A DNA stretch of 64,000 nucleotides from Myxococcota bacterium (lineage in GTDB: Bacteria > Myxococcota_C > UBA6777), in contig JAKLKB010000003.1 of NCBI GenBank assembly GCA_023150835.1, forward strand, positions 69,764-133,763, read 5' to 3'. The notes beneath the pieces are model-generated. The model ran no database searches. It was not told where the DNA came from and worked only from the letters and a program-made list of their open reading frames with translations. The position numbers were made by a program, and so were the translations under genes. Within the stretch, counting starts at the first letter, position 1. Every line of letters starts with the position of its first letter. Positions 8,903 through 17,847 of this stretch are shown here, piece after piece.

Positions 8903-9763
8903 ATGAGCCAAAACAACCGACAAAAACGGTCTCGAATCGCACAAGAAACCTTGGATATCCTTTCTCGTGGAAGCTACAACCTCCCCGACCAACAAAGTGT
9001 CAGCCTCCAACCCGCCCTCCAAGACGCCATCCAACGCACCGAGCTATTCTCCCCCGAAGTCTTGGATGACTTGTTGAGCGAAGCGCGAACGCTGCTGGAA
9101 ACACAACACGGCCCCCTCGCAACCATCGAAGTGACAGGCGAAACAACGTTGGCCGCAGCAAGTCGTTTGCTTCAACAAGGCCACACCGATGTCATGTGCC
9201 TTAACTTTGCTTCGGCCAAAAACCCCGGTGGCGGCTTTTTGGGCGGCAGCCAAGCCCAAGAAGAAAGCCTCGCACGCGCTTCGGGGCTTTATGCCTGTAT
9301 CGCCCCTGTTCACGGATACTACGCAACCCATCGCCATCTCAAATCTCTTCTTTATACCGACAACATGATCTATTCACCCGATGTCCCCGTGTTTCGCGAT
9401 GACAACGATCAACTTCTTGAGGTGCCTTATCGCGCAACGATGATCACCTCTGCCGCCGTCAATCGCGGTGCCATCGAGCAAAACAGCCCCGAAGAAAAAC
9501 CTCGCATCGCTGCGGTGATGTCCGAACGCATCGAAAAGATGCTCGCGCTATGCGTCCATAAAAAGCAACAAGCCCTTGTATTGGGTGCATGGGGATGCGG
9601 AGTCTTTCGCAACGATCCCTTGCAGATGGCCGAGTGGTTTCGTCAACACCTCCTCGAACACGGCTACGCACGCGCTTTCAAACACATCACCTTCGCCGTG
9701 TACGACACCTCCAAACAACAAAATACACGCAACGCTTTTCAACAGACATTTGCTCCCGCCTGA
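8903..9763 (+). CDS. Bacterial-type poly(ADP-ribose) glycohydrolase-like macrodomain protein (TIGR02452/DUF2263)
   Basis: A 286-residue cytoplasmic protein with the bacterial PARG signature: FASAKNPGGGFLGGSQAQEE at about residues 107-126, in which the GGG loop binds ADP-ribose and the second Glu of QEE is catalytic in the family. Flanking family features are also present (DMIYSPDVPVFRD, VITSAAVNRGA-like, LGAWGCGVFRNDP). It should remove ADP-ribose chains or act on related ADP-ribosylated targets. GGAG lies 10 bases upstream of the ATG. It stands alone on its strand; no ADP-ribosyltransferase or NAD-related gene is adjacent. Confidence 0.85.
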   Translation: MSQNNRQKRSRIAQETLDILSRGSYNLPDQQSVSLQPALQDAIQRTELFSPEVLDDLLSEARTLLETQHGPLATIEVTGETTLAAASRLLQQGHTDVMCLNFASAKNPGGGFLGGSQAQEESLARASGLYACIAPVHGYYATHRHLKSLLYTDNMIYSPDVPVFRDDNDQLLEVPYRATMITSAAVNRGAIEQNSPEEKPRIAAVMSERIEKMLALCVHKKQQALVLGAWGCGVFRNDPLQMAEWFRQHLLEHGYARAFKHITFAVYDTSKQQNTRNAFQQTFAPA

Positions 9764-9927
9764 TTATTCGTCCTGCTTAACAAGTTTCCGCATATCCCTA
9801 TTATCCGCCATTTTCGATCGGATCTCTTCTCTCCAACGCATCCACCATCCCTAGACAGGCAGCACACCTTGGCTAAGATGGTTTCGCCTATTTCGACCTT
9901 TTACCTCAAACACGCCGAGGAACACGA

Positions 9928-10962
9928 ATGTTTGAATCTCTGCGCCTAGCGGCCTTGGGAGGGTTGCTCAAACTGCCTCCGTCGATCCAACGCACCCTCT
10001 CAGGTCCGCCTTCCACCGATGACGGCGTGGCTTTGGACCCACAACACCACTGGTTGACTTACCTTGCCTCACGCTTCCAAGCCGACGACACTCCCCCCCC
10101 CCACAAGATCCCCCATCAGCGCCACGAACACGAGATCGCAGCCGCATTTCTTTCAGGCCCACGCCCCACAAGTGTCCGCGTCGAGGAACGCTTCGTACCA
10201 CTCGAACAGCGCACACTCGCGATGCGGATCTATCGGCCTCAACACCACGATGGAACGGCGCTGTTTTACCTTCACGGGGGCGGTTTCGTGATGGGAAGCA
10301 TCGTCGGACAGGACGGCGTTTGCGCACGCATCGCAGAAAAAGCCCGATGTACCGTCATCTCATGCAGCTACCGCCTCGCTCCAGAACACTTATTCCCTGC
10401 GGCTCATGCGGATGCCGCTGAAGCCTACGCATGGATAGTTGCAAATGCCGAAGAGATCGGCATCGATCGCTCGCGTTTGGGTATCGGCGGAGATAGCGCA
10501 GGTGGAAACCTCGCAGCTTCCGTCGTCAACACACGCCGCAAACAAAACCTCCCGCTTCCCAAGGTTCAAATGCTGCTCTACCCTGTCGCCGACGCCACAA
10601 AAGAAGCCCTATCCTACGGACTTTTTGGCGAAGGTTCTTTTCTCTCACAAAAAAGAATGCGGTGGTTTTTCGATCAATACATCCCCGAACGCGCACAACG
10701 CACAGATCCCCGAATCAGCATACTCCTCGAACCCGATCTATCGGGCGTTTCGCCTGCGTTGATCGCGACCGCAGGTTTTGACGTCTTGCGGGATGAAGGC
10801 ATCGCTTACACCCAACGCCTCCAAACATCGGGCGTTTCTGTACATCACCTGCACTTTCCGCATCTCACACACGGCAGCTTCAATTTTGCAGGCCGATTGC
10901 CTGCCGCTGCGCAAGCCCTTGATCGTGTATCCCAAACACTTTGCGACCTCTTCACCGCCTAA
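9928..10962 (+). CDS. Alpha/beta hydrolase, hormone-sensitive-lipase family esterase
   Basis: A 344-residue enzyme with the HSL-family oxyanion-hole motif YLHGGGFVMG (about 114-123) and the nucleophile elbow GGDSAGGN (Ser about residue 192). It keeps the later Asp in DVLRDEG and the His in LTHGSFNF, completing the catalytic triad. No signal peptide is seen, so it is probably cytoplasmic or peripheral. Expected activity is hydrolysis of short to medium acyl esters. GAGGAAC is upstream of the ATG. It is a single gene followed by a family A repeat. Confidence 0.85.
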   Translation: MFESLRLAALGGLLKLPPSIQRTLSGPPSTDDGVALDPQHHWLTYLASRFQADDTPPPHKIPHQRHEHEIAAAFLSGPRPTSVRVEERFVPLEQRTLAMRIYRPQHHDGTALFYLHGGGFVMGSIVGQDGVCARIAEKARCTVISCSYRLAPEHLFPAAHADAAEAYAWIVANAEEIGIDRSRLGIGGDSAGGNLAASVVNTRRKQNLPLPKVQMLLYPVADATKEALSYGLFGEGSFLSQKRMRWFFDQYIPERAQRTDPRISILLEPDLSGVSPALIATAGFDVLRDEGIAYTQRLQTSGVSVHHLHFPHLTHGSFNFAGRLPAAAQALDRVSQTLCDLFTA

Positions 10963-10965
10963 TAT

Positions 10966-11090
10966 CCGCCTATTGTGTGATCGAATGATGTAGGGGCAGC
11001 CCCCCGTGGCTGCCCAACCACAGGGCGTTTACAACGGATCACATCGACCTTTTGTGTACACTTCTCTTGGATATCGTCTATCCGCCCAAA
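10966..11090. repeat. Dispersed repeat family A, copy 2
   Basis: Shares with copy 1 the order CCGCC..TTGTGTGATCG, TAGGGGCAGCC..GTGGCTGCCC, CAGGGCGTTT, TTTTGTGTACAC, GGATATCGT. The GGCAGCC/GGCTGCC halves form a hairpin. It fills most of the gap between the esterase gene and the gene at 11160. Confidence 0.75.
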
Positions 11091-11159
11091 CGGAGATCAC
11101 ACATCTAGGATGAGGATATCCCAGAGGAGCGAGCAACCCCCACAAAAAAGGAGCGTATC

Positions 11160-11849
11160 ATGGAGTTCTTCGATCCCTTGTTTCTTGCATCAAGCGGTTC
11201 TTCCTTTGGCATGGAGATCTTGCAAAAAGTGCTTGCGTGGTTGATCGGCTTGTCGATCTCCGCAGGTGTCGTCTGGTTTTTGGCTTACCGCGAGATGATC
11301 GGAAAAAGCTTCTTTGGCCGCATTACCTTTTCGTACATCGGCCTCGAAGATGGCGAAAACAGCGAGCGGATCACCATCGACACTCTGCTCGACAAGCACC
11401 TCAGCGACGTGTGGCTCAACAATCGCATCCTTTTGCGCAGCATCGTCTCCTGCGCCCAACAATGCAACGAATCCGCACCGCTTGTTGTCCCCGAAAAACA
11501 TCACCTCTATCACGTCACCTCCGGCCTCCGCCACCAGATCTCCGAGCGCTACTCGGACGGTCTGATCGATCGCGCCCTTGGCTTCGAGATCCGCAAAGAA
11601 GAACTCTTGATCGCCCTGTGCTTTAGCGCTTCCAAAGCCGACGGTGTGCAAAAACTTCGCGCCCTCGTGCTCCATCCTCAGATCCTCAAAAAGATCGGCG
11701 AACAGGCCGATGCCTTCGAGAAAGCCAATCCAAAACAAATCCCCTTTATCAAGGCCCTCCAAGCCGCCTACAAGCGATGGCAACAAGAAGAAAACGATCC
11801 CAAAATCGATCGGCTCATCACCAAAGTCCGCGTGTACCGAAGAAAATAA
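11160..11849 (+). CDS. Hypothetical protein with one N-terminal membrane helix
   Basis: A 229-residue protein with a single hydrophobic helix (about residues 22-46, VLAWLIGLSISAGVVWFLAYR). A cytoplasm- or periplasm-facing soluble part follows, with alternating strands and helices (RITFSYIGLED, ITIDTLLDKHLSDVWLNN) and a helical, charged C-terminus. AAAGGAG gives a strong ribosome site. No family was recognised. It is followed on the same strand by the ClpP paralogue after a 160-base gap. Confidence 0.65.
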   Translation: MEFFDPLFLASSGSSFGMEILQKVLAWLIGLSISAGVVWFLAYREMIGKSFFGRITFSYIGLEDGENSERITIDTLLDKHLSDVWLNNRILLRSIVSCAQQCNESAPLVVPEKHHLYHVTSGLRHQISERYSDGLIDRALGFEIRKEELLIALCFSASKADGVQKLRALVLHPQILKKIGEQADAFEKANPKQIPFIKALQAAYKRWQQEENDPKIDRLITKVRVYRRK

Positions 11850-12009
11850 CCCCACCCCACAGATCCAAACGGCGCCCATCCGATCCATTACGTTGGCTCC
11901 CAAGTGCCTCTACCGTTTGCCAGATGGTACGGCTATGCTTATCTTCCTTGCTGCTTTGCGGCACGAAGTGGACGCTCTCGTCCCCCTACAACCAAGGAGA
12001 TCTTGCGTA

Positions 12010-12588
12010 ATGACTCGCTTGAGTGATGACTTTGCCTCCGAAAGTATGCGATCTTTCCTCGAACGCAAACTACTCGAAACCCGAACCCTGCTGATCTACG
12101 GACGCATCGATCAAAGCGTCGCCGAAGACGTCACCCAAAAGTTGCTGCTGTTATCGGCAACCTCCAATGATCCGATCAAGCTGTTTATCAACAGCCAAGG
12201 CGGACACGTCGAGTCTGGCGACACCATCTTTGACATGATCCGCTTCGTCAAACCGCGTGTAAAGATCATCGGCACAGGATGGGTGGCCAGCGCTGGGGCG
12301 TTGATCTACTCCTCCGTCCCCCTCGAAGATCGCTACAGCCTCCCCAACACCCGCTATATGCTGCACCAGCCCCTCGGCGGCGTGAGCGGCCAAGCCTCCG
12401 ATATCGCCATCGAGGCCCTTGAGATCGTCAAGATGCGCGAACGCCTCAACAAATCCTTCGCCCAACAAACAGGACAACCTCTCGAAAAGATTACAAAAGA
12501 TACCGACCGCAACTTCTGGATGTCCGCCGAAGAAGCCAAAGAATACAAACTCGTCGGCCACATCATCCAATCCATCGACGCCCTCTAA
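12010..12588 (+). CDS. clpP: ClpP-family serine protease paralogue
   Basis: A 192-residue ClpP-like subunit. Conserved landmarks are INSQGGHVESGDTIFDMI, the catalytic Ser in GWVASAGALIYSS (canonical GxAASMGA), the catalytic His in RYMLHQPLGG, and the Asp region TDRNFWMSAEEAKEYKLVG. The triad therefore appears intact. The start is ATG 12010, with AAGGAG 11 bases upstream; an upstream in-frame extension has no ClpP similarity. No clpX, clpA or trigger-factor gene is adjacent, which points to an accessory paralogue rather than the housekeeping clpP-clpX locus. The AAA+ proteins at 34521-48518 have possible ClpP-docking loops and are candidate partners, by inference only. Confidence 0.88.
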   Translation: MTRLSDDFASESMRSFLERKLLETRTLLIYGRIDQSVAEDVTQKLLLLSATSNDPIKLFINSQGGHVESGDTIFDMIRFVKPRVKIIGTGWVASAGALIYSSVPLEDRYSLPNTRYMLHQPLGGVSGQASDIAIEALEIVKMRERLNKSFAQQTGQPLEKITKDTDRNFWMSAEEAKEYKLVGHIIQSIDAL

Positions 12589-12691
12589 CCCCCTCCTCTC
12601 CGCCTTCCTCGTCTCCTGCCCCTTTCCTTTCGCTTGTTATTTCGTACATTCCCTCCGACACTCTACCCCACCCAAAAAGGGAACAACGACC

Positions 12692-13882
12692 ATGCAAACC
12701 CGACCTCTCTTTGCCCTCTTGTTTGTCCTTGTTTGGCCTCTCCAAGCCCGCGCACAAACGCCTCCACCCACACCAACACCCCAAACTTCCGCACAAATGG
12801 AACAAGCCATCCAACAAGCACGCCTTCAACACATCCAAGACGCGCAAAACAAAGACAAACAGCTTCAACGCATCCGAAAAGCCGAAACAGCCCTCCAAGC
12901 CAAACAAGCCCTCGGCACCTGCAAAGCCATCCAACTCCCCTTCGTCAAACCGATCGAACTCTGCATCAAACCCCACGAAGGCAAAAGCACACTCTTCGTC
13001 AACGGCTCCCCCAAACCCGTCCCTGCCGCCTTCCACGGCGCGGCTCTTGGACTCAAAAAAGCCTATCGCGTAGCCAAAGCCAAAGCCGATATCCTCGCAC
13101 AAAAATTATCCCACCAAGGAAAAAAACGCGCAGAACAAGTCGCAAAGCACTCCGCTTCACTTTTCGACAAAGCTCTTCAAAAATACCGAAAAAAAGCCAC
13201 CGACCTCGCGCAAAAACTCGCCAACTCCCCCGAATGGAAACAGCGACTGGCCGCGCAACTCGCAATCGTCGCGATATCCAAAGTCGACGAAGCCACCAAG
13301 CTCGCCCAACAACAGATGCAAACCAAACTTCAACGCACCCTTGAGCTTTACACCCATCCCGAAAAGATCCGCGACCTCGCGCTCAAAAAACCCACATCAA
13401 AAAAAGGCGAAACCTTCGACAACAAGGCTGTCCTCCTTGGTGTGGGGTTGATTATGGCCCATCAAGCCGCCCGTATCGCCTTCGTCTGCTGGCAACAAAG
13501 CGGCCCACAAAAGCGCGCTTGCTTCAACCGAGAGATCGCAACGAGTATGCGCGATGCCCTGTTTGATGTCCTCGCGCTGCTCGTTCGTACCGCGCTCGAT
13601 GCCCATGTGATCGCCCCGCTCTCTCACTCCCTCGCAGCCGCCCTTACCGCACACCGCCTGCTTTCGACAGCCAGCATCGGCTCCGCCGCCTATCCCACAG
13701 CCTACGCTGCCGCCAGCATCGCCTTTCACGGTATGCTCTCCACCCTCTACGAAGCCCTCTTACGCCCCGAATACAACAAGCTCTTTGAAACGCGCCTTCG
13801 CTCTCCGATCGAGCGCTTCAACAACAAACTGATCCGCCAACTCCCCGAAGCCGCATTCAAATGTTGGGGTTCATGCAAATAA
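12692..13882 (+). CDS. Secreted Lys/Gln-rich helical hypothetical protein
   Basis: A 396-residue protein with a clear signal peptide (RPLFALLFVLVWPLQARAQ, cleavage after about residue 22). A Pro/Thr stretch and a long coiled-coil-like region rich in Ala, Gln and Lys (about residues 35-75 and 115-215) follow. The C-terminal half is more hydrophobic and could insert in or lie on a membrane (LLGVGLIMAHQAARIAFVCW, SLAAALTAHRLLSTASIGSAAY). Four or more Cys are present, including a CKAIQ..ELCIK pair. AAGGGA precedes the ATG at 12692. No family was recognised; export to the periplasm is the only supported statement. Confidence 0.6.
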   Translation: MQTRPLFALLFVLVWPLQARAQTPPPTPTPQTSAQMEQAIQQARLQHIQDAQNKDKQLQRIRKAETALQAKQALGTCKAIQLPFVKPIELCIKPHEGKSTLFVNGSPKPVPAAFHGAALGLKKAYRVAKAKADILAQKLSHQGKKRAEQVAKHSASLFDKALQKYRKKATDLAQKLANSPEWKQRLAAQLAIVAISKVDEATKLAQQQMQTKLQRTLELYTHPEKIRDLALKKPTSKKGETFDNKAVLLGVGLIMAHQAARIAFVCWQQSGPQKRACFNREIATSMRDALFDVLALLVRTALDAHVIAPLSHSLAAALTAHRLLSTASIGSAAYPTAYAAASIAFHGMLSTLYEALLRPEYNKLFETRLRSPIERFNNKLIRQLPEAAFKCWGSCK

Positions 13883-13894
13883 CACGATATCCGA

Positions 13895-13985
13895 AAGATC
13901 TGTGATCGAAGGGTAGGTGCGTTCCGCTGTATATGCCCTGTTCTTGGGCAGCCACAGGAGGCTGCCCCTACGTTTTACGCACACA
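13895..13985 (-). repeat. Dispersed repeat family A, copy 3 (inverted)
   Basis: Contains GCCCTGTTCTTGGGCAGCC and GGCTGCCCCTACGTTTTACG, the reverse complement of the family A core. It occupies much of the 263-base gap between the genes ending at 13882 and starting at 14146; nothing else is visible in that gap. Confidence 0.7.
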
Positions 13986-14145
13986 CCCTGCGGATTTCGT
14001 CTAAGCCTCTCCCCCACCCCAAGGCTCTTTTCGTTTCTTTGCTCTTGCGCTATACCGACACTCCAAGCGCACAGCCAAGACACTCCGCTCCGCACGCGCC
14101 TCGCTCTCAGCCGATCCCTCACCCCCACCTACGAAAGGAAGCCCC

Positions 14146-14946
14146 ATGCTCCAAGAGATCCTCGATCTACGCGAAGAAGGTGACGCACTCTACGCCGTCT
14201 TGAAAACGATGGACGAACACCGCTGGCATACCGTCACGCAGTTCAAATCATGGACGATCCACGATGTTGTGCTTCATCTGCATTTTTCGGATTATCTTGC
14301 GATCACCACCGCACGCGATCGCTCCGCCTTTTCCGATGTCCTCTCCGCCCTTTTGACCGCGATGGGAGAAGGCCAAACCCTGATGCAATACTCCCGTGAC
14401 TGGATCGGGCCGATATCTGGGCCTGATCTGCTTGTGCGTTGGCGCGACGCGTTTGTCGAGATGTGCGATCTCTTTGTCGGCCTTGATCCGCAAACGCGCC
14501 TTGAATGGTTTGGCCCCGATATGGGCCTTCGGATGTTCGCAACCGCCCGTCAGATGGAGACTTGGGCGCACGGTCAGGAGATCTACGACCTGCTCGGACT
14601 GATCCGCCAAAACACCGACCGACTCAAAAACATCGTCGTCATCGGCCTCAAGACGTTTGCGTGGACCTTCATCAATCGCGGCCTCACCCCCCCCGCCTCC
14701 CCTCCCTACCTTCGACTCGAAGCTCCCTCTGGCGCTATTTGGGAATGGGGACAACCAAGCGATACATACGAGATCAGCGGAACTGCCGAAGCATTCGCCC
14801 AAGTCGTCACACAAACACGCAACGTCGCCGATACTTCGCTGCAAGTCATCGGCGAAGATGCCAAACATTGGATGTCCATCGCACAATGCTTTGCAGGCCC
14901 ACCCGCCGATCCACCCGCCCCCAACACACGCTTTCGTCACACCTAA
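14146..14946 (+). CDS. DinB/maleylpyruvate-isomerase-fold protein (TIGR03084-like)
   Basis: A 266-residue protein with the metal-binding MDMPI/DinB N-terminal helical bundle. A His-containing helix follows SWTIHDVVLHLHFSD (about 39-53) and a second metal-site motif, RQMETWAHGQEIYDLL, lies near residue 150. The C-terminal ~90 residues form a smaller beta domain ending in a sterol-carrier-like pattern. The family (TIGR03084) is mostly described from Actinobacteria, where related enzymes are thiol-dependent; the substrate here is unknown. AAAGGAAG precedes the ATG. It converges on the large gene at 14961. Confidence 0.7.
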   Translation: MLQEILDLREEGDALYAVLKTMDEHRWHTVTQFKSWTIHDVVLHLHFSDYLAITTARDRSAFSDVLSALLTAMGEGQTLMQYSRDWIGPISGPDLLVRWRDAFVEMCDLFVGLDPQTRLEWFGPDMGLRMFATARQMETWAHGQEIYDLLGLIRQNTDRLKNIVVIGLKTFAWTFINRGLTPPASPPYLRLEAPSGAIWEWGQPSDTYEISGTAEAFAQVVTQTRNVADTSLQVIGEDAKHWMSIAQCFAGPPADPPAPNTRFRHT

Positions 14947-14960
14947 TCTACCGAATCATC

Positions 14961-17639
14961 CTACTCCAACGGATCGAACTTGAGAATCTTGCTGATCTCG
15001 ACTTCTCCCGTCGTCGGGTTGACAGAAGCACGAACCTTGTAAGTGCCGTATTTGCCATCACAATCGAGATCCCCTTGTGCTGTTACCTCGAATTGTGACT
15101 TTACGCCCGTCCCTTCAGACTTGTAGCAATAACGGTAGTAGTGCCGCTTATTCAAGCTGAACCGCAATTGCTTCCAACAAGCATGCTCCCACTGTGCAGG
15201 ATTGGGCGTGTACAACGCTTGACCTGACGCGCAAGGCATCGCTTTGGGGGCACAAATCCATCCTTTCCCTTCACAAGGAAAATGGCGCGCCATGGGGTTG
15301 CCCTCTTTATCGGCGTGTTCATCGTCGTACCAGCGTATCGCGCCTCTCCATATCGCTCTGAGATTGGCGGTGACCTCGCTGGTTTTGGCACGCCGCGCAA
15401 AACGCAAGTAGGTGGGGATCGCCACCGCAGCGGACACACCCGACATCAAAAGCATCGGCAACCCAAGCGACAAAGTCCCCGCAGCAACAGGCAAGAGTTC
15501 TTGCGCTTGTTTGGGTGGGGTTGCGAACTCCAGCAAGTTCGGAAGAACAGCGCGTTGACCAAGGAAAGCCTCGGAGACAAGGGACTTTTCGGAAAAAGCC
15601 AACGTCCAACCATACGCATAATCCACCCCATCGACCAGATCATACACCCCAAGCAAGCGCAGATGCGACCACGCCCGCCGCGCAAATAGCTTAAACATCG
15701 GCGGCACGAACCACTCCCCTAAATCCCGCAACACCCGTGGATGCACCACCATCGCGTTTGCCGTCTTCATCAAGGCATAGTCAAACAACCCGGGAAAACT
15801 ATCCCGAAGAATGTGCGGTGTGCGCGGAGCCACGGCCTGTACTGGCATCGACAATGGCCCTGTAGATTCAGGCTTTTTGTTCGCATTGGGCGCAGACGGT
15901 GTCGGTGTTTCTCCCCCTTGTGGTTTTTCGGGAAGCTCTTGCGGCGGAAGTCCCGTAGGCACGGGCGTTTTGTTCGCGGGTTGCGCATCCGAACCTGCAT
16001 CCAGAACAGGACCCAACAGCTCCAATGCGCGCTTTGTGCGAACTCCCGCTGTATCGGTCGCTGCAAACGATGGAGCCTCACCCTTCCACACCGCTGCAAA
16101 CTGCCCAAACGTGGCTTGGTGGCCAAAGAAGAACAAAAAGCGTTGAACCGTCGAAAGATACACAGGCTGTACCCCGGGCAGATGGATCGCAAGTGCATCG
16201 CGCCCAAACAGAGACACCTTTTCCACACGAACAGGCGGTGCGCCGCGCCCTTGCGGTCCTCTCGCCAACACCGTACTCCACGCTTGAAACAACAAGCGCA
16301 AAAACCCCTTTGCTTCGACGGGAGTGTTAAAGCCCAACGCAAAGAACACACCCCGCAGATGGCCGGGGAAAAACTTCATCGAACGGTTTTGAAGCGCTAA
16401 AGCCACACGCGCCATCCCATCTTCCCATAAAAAGCCGCCTGCAACATCGCCACGCAAGCCTTTCAGCACCGAAGTCAACTCCGTCCCCAACACCTGCTTG
16501 GCCATCCCATCGGCCTTGGCTTGCTCTTTACGAAATCCTCCGATCACTTCCTTGGCTTTGGGATGAAAGTTTTCTACAAACGCCAGCAAGCGCACGATCC
16601 CCTTTGGCGAAAGATGCATACGACCAAACCAACCCGTCGTGATCGGCAACATCGAAAACCACGATGCCAACGTCGTATCCGAACGCAAGATCCCCAACAC
16701 GGGCGAAAACTCTTTCGTCATCACAAAGCGTTGTTCGGCTTGAATGCCTTCTCGCAGATCAAAGGAACTGATGCTACCGCGAAAATAGCGCTTGACCCAA
16801 GGCAAGACCGCCTCAACCATCGGAAAATTCGCTTGCTCAGGTAGCAACATATCAAGCGTCACTTTTGCGCAGATATCGGTTTGTTCAGGACAAGAAACAT
16901 CCGACAACACCGATGCTGCAAGCCCCATCCCATCGCCTTGTTTGGACCACACGCGATCCAACAAACGACCCAAACCCGCAGCATCCATCTTCACGCTGTT
17001 CGGATCAGGCCCTGCCATCGCATACAAGCGCCCTTTCCAGATCAACGCCACAGGTCGAGAGTCCGGGGCCATCAACAGCGCAAGCTCCGGTGCAAACCAC
17101 ACCAAGCGCACAGGCAGCCGCCAACGTGCAAACGCCCGCTCCAGCTTCAAAGCATCCACACCCAACGACACCAACGTCTCCACTTTGATGCCCTTTGCGT
17201 ACACGACGCTCGTCGCGGGTTGATCGAGCTCCAAACCCACACTTCGCAACAACGCGGGCAACTGCACAAACAGCGATTCAAGGTCTTTTGCGGGCTTCCC
17301 GTCCGCCATCGGACCCACCATCGCCAAGATCTCTTGGACTTTTGGACCCAACATCTCCAACGGCGCAAGCGCCCGCACCCTCAAAAAGCGGCGCAGCGCA
17401 CGACCCGGATCTTCCGACCAGATCACCGCCACCGGCGTCCCATCTTTGACCAAGCCCTTGCTGGCCACCAACGCCACAGAGGGCTGCGGTGCTTTCCCAC
17501 GCAACATCGGGCCTGATGACTTGCCCTCGACAGATGCCGGTGTCTCTTTCAAGACCCGAGATTTCGGCGGACCTGCCCATGTTTCGGCCCCTCCCCACAC
17601 GCTACAGACAAAACCCCACAACAGCACGCTCTTTCGCAT
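14961..17639 (-). CDS. Large secreted protein with C-terminal pilin-like module
   Basis: An 892-residue protein with an N-terminal signal peptide (RKSVLLWGFVCSVWGGAETWAG). The body of ~700 residues is of no recognised family, with many hydrophobic beta/alpha segments and a Pro/Thr/Lys-rich linker (about residues 540-580). Near residue 730 a hydrophobic helix (LLPVAAGTLSLGLPML continuing through VSAAVAIPTY) runs into LRFARRAKTSEVTANLRAI. That is the signature of the N-terminal helix of type IV pilins and pseudopilins, and a Cys-containing pilin-like globular domain follows. No prepilin peptidase G/E site precedes it. GGAG is 9 bases upstream of ATG 17639. Confidence 0.6.
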   Translation of the reverse strand: MRKSVLLWGFVCSVWGGAETWAGPPKSRVLKETPASVEGKSSGPMLRGKAPQPSVALVASKGLVKDGTPVAVIWSEDPGRALRRFLRVRALAPLEMLGPKVQEILAMVGPMADGKPAKDLESLFVQLPALLRSVGLELDQPATSVVYAKGIKVETLVSLGVDALKLERAFARWRLPVRLVWFAPELALLMAPDSRPVALIWKGRLYAMAGPDPNSVKMDAAGLGRLLDRVWSKQGDGMGLAASVLSDVSCPEQTDICAKVTLDMLLPEQANFPMVEAVLPWVKRYFRGSISSFDLREGIQAEQRFVMTKEFSPVLGILRSDTTLASWFSMLPITTGWFGRMHLSPKGIVRLLAFVENFHPKAKEVIGGFRKEQAKADGMAKQVLGTELTSVLKGLRGDVAGGFLWEDGMARVALALQNRSMKFFPGHLRGVFFALGFNTPVEAKGFLRLLFQAWSTVLARGPQGRGAPPVRVEKVSLFGRDALAIHLPGVQPVYLSTVQRFLFFFGHQATFGQFAAVWKGEAPSFAATDTAGVRTKRALELLGPVLDAGSDAQPANKTPVPTGLPPQELPEKPQGGETPTPSAPNANKKPESTGPLSMPVQAVAPRTPHILRDSFPGLFDYALMKTANAMVVHPRVLRDLGEWFVPPMFKLFARRAWSHLRLLGVYDLVDGVDYAYGWTLAFSEKSLVSEAFLGQRAVLPNLLEFATPPKQAQELLPVAAGTLSLGLPMLLMSGVSAAVAIPTYLRFARRAKTSEVTANLRAIWRGAIRWYDDEHADKEGNPMARHFPCEGKGWICAPKAMPCASGQALYTPNPAQWEHACWKQLRFSLNKRHYYRYCYKSEGTGVKSQFEVTAQGDLDCDGKYGTYKVRASVNPTTGEVEISKILKFDPLE

Positions 17640-17847
17640 TCCGTCTACTCCATACGTCGTTTGAACCCTGTACATCGGCCTGTTCGCAACTCACGAACGC
17701 CCACGCAGACCACTCATCAAAAAAATGCTCTTCTCTTTTAACTGATCACTCTTTACAAAACAACCCACACGAAGCCTCTTGCACAATTCCCTTCCGATCG
17801 TGCAAATCTTTTCGACACAAAGCCCGATCCATACGAAGAGAGCGCAG

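Noticed and set aside
12010-12588. Housekeeping clpP operon
   Set aside because: No trigger factor, clpX or lon next to it, and the active-site segment reads ASAGA rather than the usual ASMGA.
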